Below are positions 39,393-48,634 of a stretch of DNA of 64,000 bases, piece by piece. The translations under genes and the position numbers were made by a program. The notes beneath the pieces were generated by a model. That model had not been told where the DNA came from and made no database searches. It saw only the letters and a list, made by a program, of their open reading frames with translations. The DNA comes from Candidatus Acidiferrum typicum (lineage in GTDB: Bacteria > Acidobacteriota > Terriglobia > Acidiferrales > UBA7541), in NCBI GenBank assembly GCA_002478115.1, contig DLMH01000102.1:1-64000 (forward strand), given 5' to 3'. Position 1 is the stretch's first letter; each line of letters opens with the position of its first letter.

Positions 39393-39455
39393 TTTCCGCT
39401 GGTCTTTGCTCTCGTCCGCGCCTGTTGATGAATTCAGGCCAACGCAGCAGTCCTC

Positions 39456-39923
39456 TCAGCTCCGTTCCTTGTCGATCTCTTCGTGCAGCTTCACAATTTT
39501 CTTGCGAATCTTGTCGCCATCTTCAGCATGAGGATATAGATCAAGGTACCGCTGGTAGGCCTTCACCGCCTGCTTCTTCTTTCCCTTTTTCTCGTAAGCC
39601 TCGCCCAGGTATAGGAAGGGAATGGCGTAGCCGGGTTTTGCGTCGGTCGCATCCTGAAAGCGGTCGATCGCCGCATCCATATCCCCCTTCTTCATGTAGT
39701 ACTTCCCGATTTCGATGTCCTTTTCCGCGCGCAACGGATCCCACTTCGGCTGGTCCGGCGCGGATTGCACTGGCGAATCGGTATTGGGTTTGGGCTTGGG
39801 CGCGTCCTGTTTTTTCGGCGGAGCGTTCGCAGGCGGATCTTGCGCCAGAGCAGGCCATGCCGCAAAGCACAGCCCAGCTCCGGCCAACAGACAGAGCACG
39901 GACACTTTTCGCAAAAGGTTCAC
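39456..39923 (-). CDS. Exported TPR protein
   Basis: A 155-aa protein. The signal peptide is MNLLRKVSVLCLLAGAGLC, cleaved near ALAQ. A Pro/Lys-rich linker follows, then two to three TPR units (IGKYYMKKGDMDAAIDRFQ, PFLYLGEAYEKKGKKKQAVK). It resembles the N-terminal TPR part of BamD-like or YbgF-like envelope proteins but is too short for a firm assignment. GTG start with GAAGG about 8 bases upstream. It is downstream of the S46 peptidase on the same strand. Confidence 0.8.
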   Translation of the reverse strand: MNLLRKVSVLCLLAGAGLCFAAWPALAQDPPANAPPKKQDAPKPKPNTDSPVQSAPDQPKWDPLRAEKDIEIGKYYMKKGDMDAAIDRFQDATDAKPGYAIPFLYLGEAYEKKGKKKQAVKAYQRYLDLYPHAEDGDKIRKKIVKLHEEIDKERS

Positions 39924-39979
39924 GGCGTTACCTTCTCACCCCTCTGCGATTCCGCAAACCGCCGAAAAAGTTGCCTGAG

Positions 39980-42055
39980 CTATTTGCCAAGCAGTTCATC
40001 CACCAGCCGCTGCGCCCCGTATAGCTTGGTCAGCGCCTCGGTCATCGCTGCCGTGTGCACAGCCACGGTCCGGTTCGCCGTGATGTCATATAGGAAATCC
40101 CCGACAAACGACTCGATGTTTCCGTCGAACACCAGCCCGACGATCTCCCCGTTACGATTCACCACCGGAGAGCCGGAGTTACCGCCGATGATGTCGTTCG
40201 TGGTGACGAAGTTCATCGGCGTCGCCAGGTCCAGCTTGTCTTTTCCCTCGACATACCGCTTGGGCAATTCGAATGGACCCTTGTTGTCAAAGCTGGCTGC
40301 GCGATCATACAAACCGTAGAAGGTGGTTTTGTACGGCGCCTTTGTTCCATTCATCGCATAGCCCTGCACTTGTCCGTAAGACAGCCGCAGCGTGAATGTC
40401 GCGTCCGGATAAGTTGTCTTGCCATAAGCCGCGAACCGCGCTTTGCCCAATTGCTCGCCCGCGCGCTGTTCCACGCTCTGGACATTATCCTCGAGCCATT
40501 TGATCTGCTCGCGGCGAATCGGATCGATTCGGCGTGCCATCGCGATCATCGGGTCGCTGGAAGCGTCCACGGCGGGCTTTCCGCCATCCACCAGACTCTT
40601 GCGAAAAGCCGGATCGCCCAGCTTTGTCCCGGTGATCAATTGCGTCGCGGCATCTTTGGGTGAACGCCCGTCCAGGACCGCCTTCAGCCACGGATCGTTC
40701 GGTCCAAGTTCTTTCAGCCCCGCTTCCAGCGCACTCGTCATCGTCGCGATTTCCATTTCCGGATAGATGGGTGCCGGGGAAAACAGCCGCAACTTCATCG
40801 AGTCCAATTGCGATTCGTGATAGCCCGCCAGTCGGTCTCCATCGGGTTTCTGAATTTCCGCCACGTACGTCACCAGCGTTACCGCCAGCCCTGCCAGTTG
40901 CGAATCCGTTACGCGGAAGTACTGTTCCTTGATGCGTGGCTTCTCGATTTCACTGGCGCGCGCAACGGCATCCCACGCACCGCCGTACTCCTTCTGCCAT
41001 TCGGGGTTCGCCTTCACCTTGGCGCGGAACTCCTCCTCGTCCTTACGCTTCTTGTCCATCACGTTTTTGTCCAGCAATCCGTCGTAACGCCCCTGCCACG
41101 CCTTAAAGCTATTTTCGAGACCAAAAATCAGGCTCGCGGCCTGGCGCGCCTGCTCCGGTCCGCGCGCCGAATACTCTTTCAAGAGAGCGATGCGCCGCTT
41201 CAGGACCTGGAGCACATAGGGCGTCCGGACATCCCGCAGGCTCTCCAGTTCCGCATAGGTATCCAGCCTCGCTGATGATCCCGGATGCCCGGAAACGAAC
41301 ACCAACTCCCCATCGCCCGCGCCTATTGGATTCCACTTCAAGTAATCCTTGCTGTCCACCGGCTTGCCATTCTCGTACACACGGAACAACGCCATATCCA
41401 GGTCATACCGCGGATAGGTGAAATTGTCCGGGTCGCCACCGAAGAAGGCTGTCTGCTGCTCCGGCGCAAAGACCAGCCGCACATCCGTGTACTTCTTGTA
41501 ACGATACAGCCAGTATTCGCCTCCCTGATACAGCGTTACCACGTCCGAGCGAAAGCCCGTCTTCTCCGTGCTCTCCCGCTCGATATCCGCGATCACGGTC
41601 TTGCGCTTGGCGAATTCCTCTTCCGCATTCTTCGCGCCCTTCACGGCGGTACTCACACGGTCTGTGACGTTTTCCAGCGATACCAGTACGTTCACTTCCA
41701 GGTCCTGCGACTTCATCTCCTGCTCCGGCGTCGCCGCGTAAAAGCCGTCGCGAATGTAATCGTGCTCCGCGGTCGAGTTCTTTTGCAGTTGCCCGCGCGC
41801 CACGTGATGATTCGTCAGCAGCAGCCCATGCGCGCTCACAAATGATCCCGAGCCGCCGTCATTCAAGCGCACGCTCGCCAGGCGCAAGTGATCCAGCCAC
41901 TGCTGGCTCGGCGTGAAATTGTATTTTTCCTGGAGTTGTTTCAGGGGAGGGTTATCAAAGGTCCACATTCCTTCATCGCAACGCACGGCGGGGCACAACA
42001 GCGCCGCAGCCAGCAGTGCAAGGGACGCCTGCCGCAACACAAGATTAGCTTTCAC
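39980..42055 (-). CDS. S46-family dipeptidyl peptidase
   Basis: A 691-aa exported serine peptidase of the DPP7/DPP11 family, which releases dipeptides from peptide N-termini in the periplasm. A signal peptide (MKANLVLRQASLALLAAALL) is followed by the N-terminal domain DEGMWTFDNPP. The triad is visible: His in LLLTNHHVARG (about 83), Asp in YPRYDLDMALFR and Ser in IIGGNSGSPVV (about 627). The length agrees with the family (about 700). The residue deciding between hydrophobic and acidic P1 preference was not assigned. GTG start with GAGGA 9 bases upstream. Role: use of external peptides as nutrient. Confidence 0.93.
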   Translation of the reverse strand: MKANLVLRQASLALLAAALLCPAVRCDEGMWTFDNPPLKQLQEKYNFTPSQQWLDHLRLASVRLNDGGSGSFVSAHGLLLTNHHVARGQLQKNSTAEHDYIRDGFYAATPEQEMKSQDLEVNVLVSLENVTDRVSTAVKGAKNAEEEFAKRKTVIADIERESTEKTGFRSDVVTLYQGGEYWLYRYKKYTDVRLVFAPEQQTAFFGGDPDNFTYPRYDLDMALFRVYENGKPVDSKDYLKWNPIGAGDGELVFVSGHPGSSARLDTYAELESLRDVRTPYVLQVLKRRIALLKEYSARGPEQARQAASLIFGLENSFKAWQGRYDGLLDKNVMDKKRKDEEEFRAKVKANPEWQKEYGGAWDAVARASEIEKPRIKEQYFRVTDSQLAGLAVTLVTYVAEIQKPDGDRLAGYHESQLDSMKLRLFSPAPIYPEMEIATMTSALEAGLKELGPNDPWLKAVLDGRSPKDAATQLITGTKLGDPAFRKSLVDGGKPAVDASSDPMIAMARRIDPIRREQIKWLEDNVQSVEQRAGEQLGKARFAAYGKTTYPDATFTLRLSYGQVQGYAMNGTKAPYKTTFYGLYDRAASFDNKGPFELPKRYVEGKDKLDLATPMNFVTTNDIIGGNSGSPVVNRNGEIVGLVFDGNIESFVGDFLYDITANRTVAVHTAAMTEALTKLYGAQRLVDELLGK

Positions 42056-42250
42056 TTAGGAATTCCTCTTTTCTCAAGGAGTGACGCCGCAGCACGCGGC
42101 GCTTCTCAGTATATACGACTCCTCCGCCGCCGGCATTTCCACCTGCGGTTCACGGGTTCAACGCCACTCTGGACGATCTCGCCACGCTCTCAGCCGTCCC
42201 CGGTTCGCATTGCGGTGCCCCAGGCCGTAAAATAAGCATTGCGGCCGCGC

Positions 42251-44107
42251 ATGCGCCGCATTTCCATTCGCATGGAACCCCGCGAAAAAGCCGCTCTGCT
42301 CCCCGAACAACCCGGCGTGTACCTATTCAAGGACGCTGGCGGTACCGTCGTCTATGTCGGTAAAGCCCTCTCGCTGCGCAACCGCGTGCGTTCCTACTTT
42401 CTGGAGTCGCGCTGGGCCGACGCCAAAACCGGCTCACTCGCCCGCGAAATTGCCGACCTCGAAACCATCATCGTTGCCAACGAGCGCGAAGCTCTCGCCC
42501 TCGAACACAATCTCATCAAGCAGTACAAACCCAAGTTCAACGTTGTCCTTCGCGACGATAAGACCTATCCCTATATCAAGCTCACTCTGTCCGAAAAATA
42601 TCCTCGCGTCTATTTCACGCGCCGCGTCAAGAAAGACGGCTCGCTCTATTTTGGCCCCTACTTTCCTTCCAGCCTCGCTCGCCGCATCCTGCATTTCATC
42701 CACAAGCGCTTTCTTGTTCCCTCGTGCTTTGTCGATCTCACGAAGAATCATCCCCGCCCCTGTTTGCAATACTACATTCACCGCTGCCTCGGACCCTGCG
42801 TCGCCGGCCTTACCACAGACGCCCGCTACTCGGAAGCCGTGCACGATGTCCGCATGTTTCTCGATGGCCGACGCCATGACCTCATGAAGAGCATCGAAGA
42901 GCGCATGGTGGCCGCCGCCGAGCAGGAGCACTTCGAGGAAGCCGCCTCCTATCGCGATCTTCTGCGCACCATCGAAGATATCGAAGAGCGCCAGCGCATT
43001 GCCTCGGCGCAAGGCGATGACACCGACGTTCTGGCCTACTACGCCGAGCCTCCTCTCGTCGCCGCCAATCTCTTCCACTTGCGCGGGGGCCGCGTCGTTG
43101 ACCGCCGCGAGTTCTATTGGGAGGAATTGGCAGCCTTTGATCCCCACGAATTCGTGCCCTCGCTTCTCAAGCAGTTGTATCTCGACGCGGAACATTTTCC
43201 AAAAATGGTTCACGTCCCCCTCGATTTTGAAGACCGCGCCTTGCTCGAAGACACTCTCTCCGAACGCGCGGGCCACAAAGTGGAAATTCACACGCCGATG
43301 CGGGGCAGCAAGCGCGCTTTCCTCGATCTCGTCGAAAACAACGCCAAGCATTCCTTCGAGCAGCGCTTCCGTGTTCTGAAGCCCACCTCCAAGGCCATCA
43401 CCGAGGCGCTCCAAAACACGCTAAATCTGCCCGCTGACCCCAAGCGCATCGAGAGTTTCGACATCTCCCACATCCAGGGAACGGATACTGTCGCTTCCCT
43501 GGTCGTCTGGGAAAATGGCCGCATGAAGAAATCGGACTATCGCAAATTCATCATTCGCGGCGATGAAACGCCCGCCGGTCGTCCCCGTGCGCAAAACGAC
43601 GATTTCGCCAGCATGTACGAAGCGGTCACGCGCCGCTATCGCCGCTTGCAGGAAGAGAAAAAGCCCTTGCCCGGCCTTATTCTCATCGACGGCGGCCTCG
43701 GCCAGCTCCACGCCGCGGCGCAAGCCCTGGAAGCCCTGCAGATCATCAACCAGCCTTTGGCCAGCATCGCCAAGCAGGAAGAAATCCTCTACGTTCTCGG
43801 CCAGGAAAATGACCCCATCACCCTGGATCGCCACTCCCCGGTTCTGCACCTCATCCAGCAGATTCGCGACGAAACCCACCGCTTCGCGGTCACTTTTCAC
43901 CGACAGCGCCGCGGAGCCCGCCAGACCAAGAGTGCCCTCCTCGAGATTCCCGGCATCGGTCCCCGCACCACCCAGCTCCTGTTGCAGCGCTACGGCAGCA
44001 TCGCCAACCTCCAGCGCGCCACGATGGATGAGCTAAGCCGAGTCGTATCAAAGAAAAGTGCGGAAAAGATCCTGCGGCACTTCAAGCCCCCCACTGAAAC
44101 TGCCTAA
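42251..44107 (+). CDS. uvrC: Excinuclease ABC subunit C
   Basis: A 618-aa nuclease making both incisions in nucleotide excision repair. The GIY-YIG domain is at the N-terminus (PGVYLFKDAGGTVVYVGKA). The Cys cluster region is RPCLQYYIHRCLGPC, followed by a UVR segment (EQEHFEEAASYRDLLRTIE). The RNase H-like domain has ESFDISHIQGTDTVASLVV and LILIDGGLGQL, and a double HhH motif ends the protein (LEIPGIGPRTTQLLLQRYGS). The start is uncertain: ATG at 42251 or 42272, and TTG at 42239. A TAAAAT -10-like hexamer at 42228-42233 leaves a very short leader. Confidence 0.96.
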   Translation: MRRISIRMEPREKAALLPEQPGVYLFKDAGGTVVYVGKALSLRNRVRSYFLESRWADAKTGSLAREIADLETIIVANEREALALEHNLIKQYKPKFNVVLRDDKTYPYIKLTLSEKYPRVYFTRRVKKDGSLYFGPYFPSSLARRILHFIHKRFLVPSCFVDLTKNHPRPCLQYYIHRCLGPCVAGLTTDARYSEAVHDVRMFLDGRRHDLMKSIEERMVAAAEQEHFEEAASYRDLLRTIEDIEERQRIASAQGDDTDVLAYYAEPPLVAANLFHLRGGRVVDRREFYWEELAAFDPHEFVPSLLKQLYLDAEHFPKMVHVPLDFEDRALLEDTLSERAGHKVEIHTPMRGSKRAFLDLVENNAKHSFEQRFRVLKPTSKAITEALQNTLNLPADPKRIESFDISHIQGTDTVASLVVWENGRMKKSDYRKFIIRGDETPAGRPRAQNDDFASMYEAVTRRYRRLQEEKKPLPGLILIDGGLGQLHAAAQALEALQIINQPLASIAKQEEILYVLGQENDPITLDRHSPVLHLIQQIRDETHRFAVTFHRQRRGARQTKSALLEIPGIGPRTTQLLLQRYGSIANLQRATMDELSRVVSKKSAEKILRHFKPPTETA

Positions 44108-44184
44108 CCACTTAACTTATCTATACTGGTTACGACGTATTGCCGCACCTCCTACCCTGTGCTACGTTTGCCTTGGAGGTTTCC

Positions 44185-44472
44185 ATGGCTGACAACGTGG
44201 GTTCCAAGGTTTCCTATTTTCTCGTGGGTCTTGGCGTAGGAGCATTGCTGGGGGTGCTCTTTGCTCCCAAGTCCGGCGAAGACACACGGGAATATCTGAC
44301 GAAGCGTGCCGATGAAGGCCGCGAATTCGCCCAGAAAAAGGCGAAGGAATTGCGGGATCGCGCCGACGACCTGATCGAGCGCGGCAAGGATGTTGCCACT
44401 CGTAAGCGCGATTCGATTGCTGCGGCCGTCGATGCCGGGCGCGAAGCTTTCCTGCGCGAAACGAAGTCCTGA
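44185..44472 (+). CDS. YtxH-domain protein
   Basis: A 95-aa protein with one N-terminal membrane helix (VSYFLVGLGVGALLGVLFAP), the PKSGEDTRE motif of YtxH/gas-vesicle GvpT-like proteins, and a charged helix (EFAQKKAKELRDRADDLIE). GGAGG lies 7 bases before the ATG. Such proteins are often stress-related; the function is unknown. It is followed by a DUF948 protein, a common pairing. Confidence 0.85.
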   Translation: MADNVGSKVSYFLVGLGVGALLGVLFAPKSGEDTREYLTKRADEGREFAQKKAKELRDRADDLIERGKDVATRKRDSIAAAVDAGREAFLRETKS

Positions 44473-44532
44473 CGGCCCGCTGGCCGTACGCAGGGGATTT
44501 TCCGCGGAAGGCGCGGAGAGGGCGGGGTGTGT

Positions 44533-45042
44533 ATGCAATTCTGGATGGAATTCTTCAGTATTGTTGCAGCCGTTGCGCTGGTCGTTCAAGTTGGCATCTT
44601 GATCGCATTGTTCCTGCAGTTGAAGCGCACCACGGAATCCATCAATCGCGTGGTGAACGATCTGCACTCGCGCATGGGACCCATCCTCACGCGCACGCAG
44701 ATCCTTCTTGAAGACACGCAGCCGAAGATCGCCAATCTCGTTGAGGACGCTTCGCACATTGTTTATCTCGCGCGCGGCCAGGCGCAGAGACTGGATCGCG
44801 TCGTTGGAGAAGCGACGGACCGTCTGCGTGGACAGTTGGTTCGCGTGGATCGCATTCTGACGGGAACGCTGGAAGCCGTCGAAGATGCCGGCTCGCAAGT
44901 GCGGCGCACATTTTGGGGGCCGGTGCATACAATGTCGGCGTTGGTGCAGGGCATCAAAATTGGCTTGGATGTTCTGCGCTCGCGGCGCAATCCGGAACCC
45001 GTGCACGAGACGAAGGAACAGGAAGACGAACTGTTCATCTGA
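44533..45042 (+). CDS. DUF948-like membrane protein
   Basis: A 169-aa protein with one N-terminal membrane helix (FFSIVAAVALVVQVGILIALF) and a long coiled-coil-like helix (ESINRVVNDLHSRMGP, VGEATDRLRGQLVRVDRIL). It ends in a charged tail. The pattern fits DUF948 or YtxG-like proteins, which are paired with YtxH in many bacteria, as here. Start at ATG 44533; a GTG two codons upstream is possible. Confidence 0.75.
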   Translation: MQFWMEFFSIVAAVALVVQVGILIALFLQLKRTTESINRVVNDLHSRMGPILTRTQILLEDTQPKIANLVEDASHIVYLARGQAQRLDRVVGEATDRLRGQLVRVDRILTGTLEAVEDAGSQVRRTFWGPVHTMSALVQGIKIGLDVLRSRRNPEPVHETKEQEDELFI

Positions 45043-45162
45043 AGAATCTTTGTTTGGCGAATTTCTTCGAGGAATTTCCGGCGGCGCGAAGCGCAATGTT
45101 CGCGCCGCTATACTGACCGGAAATCCGAGGTTGCATTCTCCCGCATCATGGAACCTCCAAAA

Positions 45163-45222
45163 TCTGTCATTCCGACCGGAGGGACGGCGCTTTTGGCCGT
45201 CCTGGAGCGGAGGAATCCCTCT
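45163..45222. repeat. Second copy of the GTCATTCCGA/GAGGAATC repeat with hairpin
   Basis: TCTGTCATTCCGA is separated from GAGGAATCCC by an insertion containing a 7-bp stem, GGACGGC/GCCGTCC. Compare 39361-39392, which has the same ends without the hairpin. Confidence 0.45.
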
Positions 45223-45241
45223 TCAATTTCAGATTTCAGGC

Positions 45242-45276
45242 TTAAAACGTAAAACGTAAAACTCAAAACTTAAAAC
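45242..45276. repeat. Heptanucleotide tandem array (NNAAAAC x5)
   Basis: Five head-to-tail units: TTAAAAC, GTAAAAC, GTAAAAC, TCAAAAC, TTAAAAC. It abuts the mnmA stop codon (45276-45278) and is strikingly AT-rich against the background. Confidence 0.8.
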
Positions 45277-46427
45277 TATTCAATCCAGCCTCCCGCCAAA
45301 ACGACGTAGCCGTCATAGACGACGGCCGCCTGCCCCGGCGTGATGGCGCGTTGCGGTGCATCGAAGGTGATACGCGCACGCTGGCCCGGCAATGGCTCCA
45401 CAGTTGCCAGCGCGGGTTCATGCTTGTGGCGAATCTTCGCGAGTGCGCGCAAGGGCGCAGCCGGCGCCTCGATGGAAATCCAGTTCACCTCTTCGATCTC
45501 AAATCTGCTGGTGCGCAGGGCTTCATCCTCGCCGACGATGATGCGATTCTTCTCCGGTTCGATGGCCAGAACATAAACGGGCTTTCCCGCCGCGAAGCCC
45601 AGACCCTTGCGCTGGCCTATCGTGTAATTGTGTACGCCGGTGTGGCGGCCAATCACCGTGCCATCTTCGGTGACGATGTCGCCCGCGGCGTCGTGGATCG
45701 GTTCGCCGCGCTCGCGCGAATACGCGTGGATGAACTGCACGTAATTCCCATTGGGCACGAAGCACAGCTCCATGCTCTCCGGCTTTTCCGCCACCGGCAA
45801 ATGCACCTCGCGTGCCAGCGCGCGCACTTCTTCCTTGGTCAACTCGCCCAGCGGAAACTCGCTGCGCGAAAGCTGCTCCTGCGTCAGGCCCCACAGGAAA
45901 TACGACTGGTCCTTGGAATCATCGCGAGCGCGCAGCAATTCGCAGCGCCCGGTGCGCTCATTCCTGCGGATACGCGCGTAGTGGCCGGTGGCCAGCCGCT
46001 CCGCGCCAATCTGCCGCGCCATCCTCAATAGCGGCTCGAACTTCACGTCGCTATTGCAATTCGTGCAGGCAATCGGCGTGCGCCCCACAAGGTACTGCTG
46101 CACGAAGGGGCGCACCACACGCTCTTCAAACTGCTCCTCGAAATTCACCACGTAATGCGGAAAGCTCAGGTGCTGCGCCACGCGCTTGGCGTCGTACACA
46201 TCATCGAGCGAGCAGCAACGGTGCTGCGCCGGGCCATCGCCCTGCAATTCGGGCAAACGCCGCTGATTCCAGAGCTGCATCGTGAGCCCCACTATGGGCC
46301 GCCCTTGCCGCAGCAGCACCGCGGCGACCGTGGAGGAGTCCACGCCACCGGACATGGCCACGGCCACAAGTCCGGGCTGCACTTCCTTGGCCGCGGGCAA
46401 ACTGTCGAGTTGCACTTCGCTGAACAT
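45276..46427 (-). CDS. mnmA: tRNA-specific 2-thiouridylase
   Basis: A 383-aa enzyme that thiolates U34 of tRNAs for Lys, Glu and Gln, using ATP and persulfide sulfur. The PP-loop is VAVAMSGGVDSSTVAAVLL. The first catalytic Cys lies in TPIACTNCNSDVKF and the second in ESMELCFVPNG. Other signatures are TGHYARI and DQSYFLWGL. The sulfur donor is normally an IscS-type desulfurase, and such a gene lies immediately upstream on the same strand. Start ATG at 46427 with a weak AAGAA site. Confidence 0.96.
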   Translation of the reverse strand: MFSEVQLDSLPAAKEVQPGLVAVAMSGGVDSSTVAAVLLRQGRPIVGLTMQLWNQRRLPELQGDGPAQHRCCSLDDVYDAKRVAQHLSFPHYVVNFEEQFEERVVRPFVQQYLVGRTPIACTNCNSDVKFEPLLRMARQIGAERLATGHYARIRRNERTGRCELLRARDDSKDQSYFLWGLTQEQLSRSEFPLGELTKEEVRALAREVHLPVAEKPESMELCFVPNGNYVQFIHAYSRERGEPIHDAAGDIVTEDGTVIGRHTGVHNYTIGQRKGLGFAAGKPVYVLAIEPEKNRIIVGEDEALRTSRFEIEEVNWISIEAPAAPLRALAKIRHKHEPALATVEPLPGQRARITFDAPQRAITPGQAAVVYDGYVVLAGGWIE

Positions 46428-46454
46428 TTCTTATCTAGTGTTGTGTTCCCGCAA

Positions 46455-46625
46455 TTCGTTGTACTTCTCTTTAGGGGGTCAGGGCTTCAGCCCTGACATA
46501 ACGCCCGGAAAATGAATTGGGCTTTCGCGCCTTTTGCGTCCGCCGGTTTCTGGCGGAAGCCCCTGAAGATTCTGTATATCTTTACATGGTTTTCGGGACA
46601 CCGCCCTAGTTTAGCGTATGCCTGC
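46455..46625. repeat. Dispersed repeat with CTTCAG-apex hairpin, upstream of mnmA
   Basis: TTCGTTGTACTTCTCTTTAG at 46455-46474 is nearly identical to 29254-29273. It is followed by a 9-bp hairpin (GTCAGGGCT-TC-AGCCCTGAC, 46479-46498), and the following bases resemble 29383-29500. Both copies lie just upstream of a minus-strand gene, so the element may be transcribed in its 5' leader. It fills most of the 207-base gap between mnmA and the desulfurase gene. Confidence 0.6.
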
Positions 46626-46634
46626 TGCTCACGT

Positions 46635-47825
46635 TCACGCGGAAACCTCGCGGCGGTAGGTGGGAGAAAGCTGGCGAAGTTGCGCCACCGCCGCAGGGAC
46701 AATTTCCAACGCGGCCGCGATTTCCGCTTCGCTGGTGTGGCGGCCCAGACTGAAGCGAATCGCGGCGCGCGCATCGGGAGCCGACAGGCCAATGGCCGTG
46801 AGCACGTGCGAGGGTTCGACCGCGCCCGAGGAGCAGGCCGCTCCCGTGGAACACGCGAGCCCCTTCAGATCGAGCGCGATGATCAGCGCTTCGCCTTCAA
46901 TTCCCGGAAACGTAATGTTGGAGGTGTTGGGCGTGCGCGGCGCGCTCGCCGCATTCGCTTGCGCATCCGGAATGCGCGCCAGAAGGCCTTGCTCCAGGCG
47001 GTCGCGCAGGGCCGCGATACGCGCAGCATCACTTTGGAGGGAAAGGCGCGCGAGTTCCGCGGCTTTTCCGAGGCCCACGATTCCCGGCACATTTTCCGTG
47101 CCCGGCCGGAAGCCGCGCTGGTGATGCCCGCCATAGAGAAATTGCCGCAGCCGTGTGCCGCCCTTGATGAAAAGCGCGCCGACACCTTTCGGCGCGTAGA
47201 ACTTGTGGCCGGAAAGGGAAAGCAGATCGAGTTGCAGCGCCTTCACGTCCACGGGAATTTTGCCCACGGATTGCACCGCGTCGGTATGGAAATAGACGTC
47301 CGCTTCCGCGGCGATGCGTCCAATCTCCGCCAGCGGCTGCAGCGTGCCGAGCTCGTTGTTGGCGTGCATCAGCGTGATCAGAATGGTCTCCGGACGTATC
47401 GCCTGGCGCGCCGCTTCCGGGTCGAGCAAGCCTGCGCGGTCCACGGGGAGATAGCTGACCGCGACGCCTTGCTTTTCGAGCGCCTGGCAGGTGTTCAGCA
47501 CCGCTTCGTGCTCGATTAAAGAGGTGATGATGTGCGGGGCTGGCTCGGTAGAGGTGAGGGAATGCGAGGCCGCGGCAACCACTCCGAATATCGCGTGATT
47601 GTCCGATTCCGTGCCGCCGCTGGTGAACACAATCTCCTGCGGCCGGGCATTCAGAAGAGCCGCCACCTGCTCCCGCGCCGTTTCCACCGCCGCGCGGGCG
47701 CGCTGCCCAAACGTGTGGATCGAGGAGGCGTTGCCGAAGTCCCCGGAGAAATAGGGCAGCATCGCCTCAAGCACCGCTGGCTCGACGGGGGTGGTGGCGT
47801 TGTGATCCAGGTAGATGCGCTTCAT
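46635..47825 (-). CDS. Cysteine desulfurase (NifS/IscS family)
   Basis: A 396-aa PLP enzyme removing sulfur from cysteine as enzyme-bound persulfide. The N-terminal motif is MKRIYLDHNATTPVEPAVLEAM. The PLP Lys lies in LSLSGHKFYAPKGVGALFI and the catalytic Cys loop in LACSTGAACSSGAVEPSHVL. It is of the NifS-like group I type. The start at 47825 is fixed by the conserved N-terminus; the frame is open far upstream. Directly upstream of mnmA on the same strand, it probably supplies sulfur for tRNA thiolation, although an Fe-S role cannot be excluded. Confidence 0.95.
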   Translation of the reverse strand: MKRIYLDHNATTPVEPAVLEAMLPYFSGDFGNASSIHTFGQRARAAVETAREQVAALLNARPQEIVFTSGGTESDNHAIFGVVAAASHSLTSTEPAPHIITSLIEHEAVLNTCQALEKQGVAVSYLPVDRAGLLDPEAARQAIRPETILITLMHANNELGTLQPLAEIGRIAAEADVYFHTDAVQSVGKIPVDVKALQLDLLSLSGHKFYAPKGVGALFIKGGTRLRQFLYGGHHQRGFRPGTENVPGIVGLGKAAELARLSLQSDAARIAALRDRLEQGLLARIPDAQANAASAPRTPNTSNITFPGIEGEALIIALDLKGLACSTGAACSSGAVEPSHVLTAIGLSAPDARAAIRFSLGRHTSEAEIAAALEIVPAAVAQLRQLSPTYRREVSA

Positions 47826-48420
47826 AGGAGTGGAACACTCAGAATAGAAGGGAAGGGAGTTGGACGCAACCCGCGCGTTCATCGTCTCCAACCGGGAACG
47901 CCATTCTCCTGAATGGCGCTTCGCCAGCCGCCAACCCGGAGCTTGGCGTTCCCGGGATGCTTGTCGGAGCCGGCCCGCTCTTCTTCTCTTTTTCCTTTGT
48001 AGTGGCCGGTCTTCAGACCGGTTCCGTGGATCGTTTTTGCGGCGGCATGGCGAAAATGTCGGCGGCCCGACCGCAGCTCTTTTTTTCGCATGTATTGCAG
48101 GGGAAGGAGTTAGGAGAAACGAGGTTTGCATGTGTGGGAACTGCAGGGGTTATAGATGGCCTGGAATGAGACAGATGTGCATGTGTTGATTGCAGAGGGG
48201 TTGGGAGCGGAGATTGCGCAAGTGTTGAAATTGGGAGGGTTGCGGCAAAAAGGCGGGAGGCATTGAAGAAAGTGGCAAGTGGCGGGTGACGAGTGGCGAG
48301 CAAGAAAGCGAAGAAGAAAGGCTGGCCACAGAGAGCACAGAGTTGCCGGGAAGAAAACGGGGATGTGGAGTCGCTGTTGGAGAACAAGGGAGGTCTGGAC
48401 GAAGAGGTGGGGAGGGCCGG

Positions 48421-48526
48421 AATGGTGCTGGAGCAGAGTCCCGTCAGCATAACGGATGAAATTTAGCACTTTATTTATCGTTTGTCTACTATTATTTAGT
48501 GGGTATCAGTTTCGACATTGGTACGA
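48421..48526 (-). repeat. Three-copy repeat, copy C (inverted)
   Basis: Read on the minus strand this matches 50111-50219 over about 105 bases at roughly three quarters identity: TCGAAACT, then TAAATAATAGT, then GTGCTA, then ATGCTGA-GGGAC and CTGCTC. The central palindrome is less perfect than in copies A and B. Confidence 0.65.
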
Positions 48527-48553
48527 GGAACAGCGCTCAGAAGAGGAAAATTC

Positions 48554-48593
48554 AAAAACCGCACCCTTTGTAAACCAAACCCAAAGGGTGCGG
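48554..48593 (-). terminator. Rho-independent terminator, minus strand
   Basis: A perfect 12-bp stem (CCGCACCCTTTG at 48559-48570, CAAAGGGTGCGG at 48582-48593) with an 11-base loop is followed on the minus strand by TTTTT. It lies about 355 bases downstream of the 342-aa minus-strand gene and could end its transcript. Confidence 0.65.
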
Positions 48594-48634
48594 CACCCCA
48601 ATTCTTACCTCTTGGCCACCCGCCAAAGAAGGTG

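Larger units (their letters stand above)
47826..48634. other. Long non-coding stretch with inverted repeats
   Basis: No gene can be supported. An 11-bp perfect inverted repeat (CCGGGAACGCC at 47892-47902, GGCGTTCCCGG at 47945-47955) encloses a smaller 8-bp hairpin (CGCCATTC-TCCT-GAATGGCG). A CTTCAG-type hairpin (CCGGTCT-TC-AGACCGG) is at 48006-48021. Purine-rich simple sequence fills 48160-48420. Copy C of the three-copy repeat is at 48421-48526 and a terminator at 48554-48593. Confidence 0.5.

Noticed and set aside
45240..45278. Heptamer array as a CRISPR-like structure
   Set aside because: Units are 7 bases with no spacers and no cas genes nearby.
48013..48450. 145-codon minus-strand frame beginning in repeat copy C
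   Set aside because: Ser/Pro/Thr-rich translation of simple pyrimidine-rich sequence; the frame is not conserved in copies A and B.
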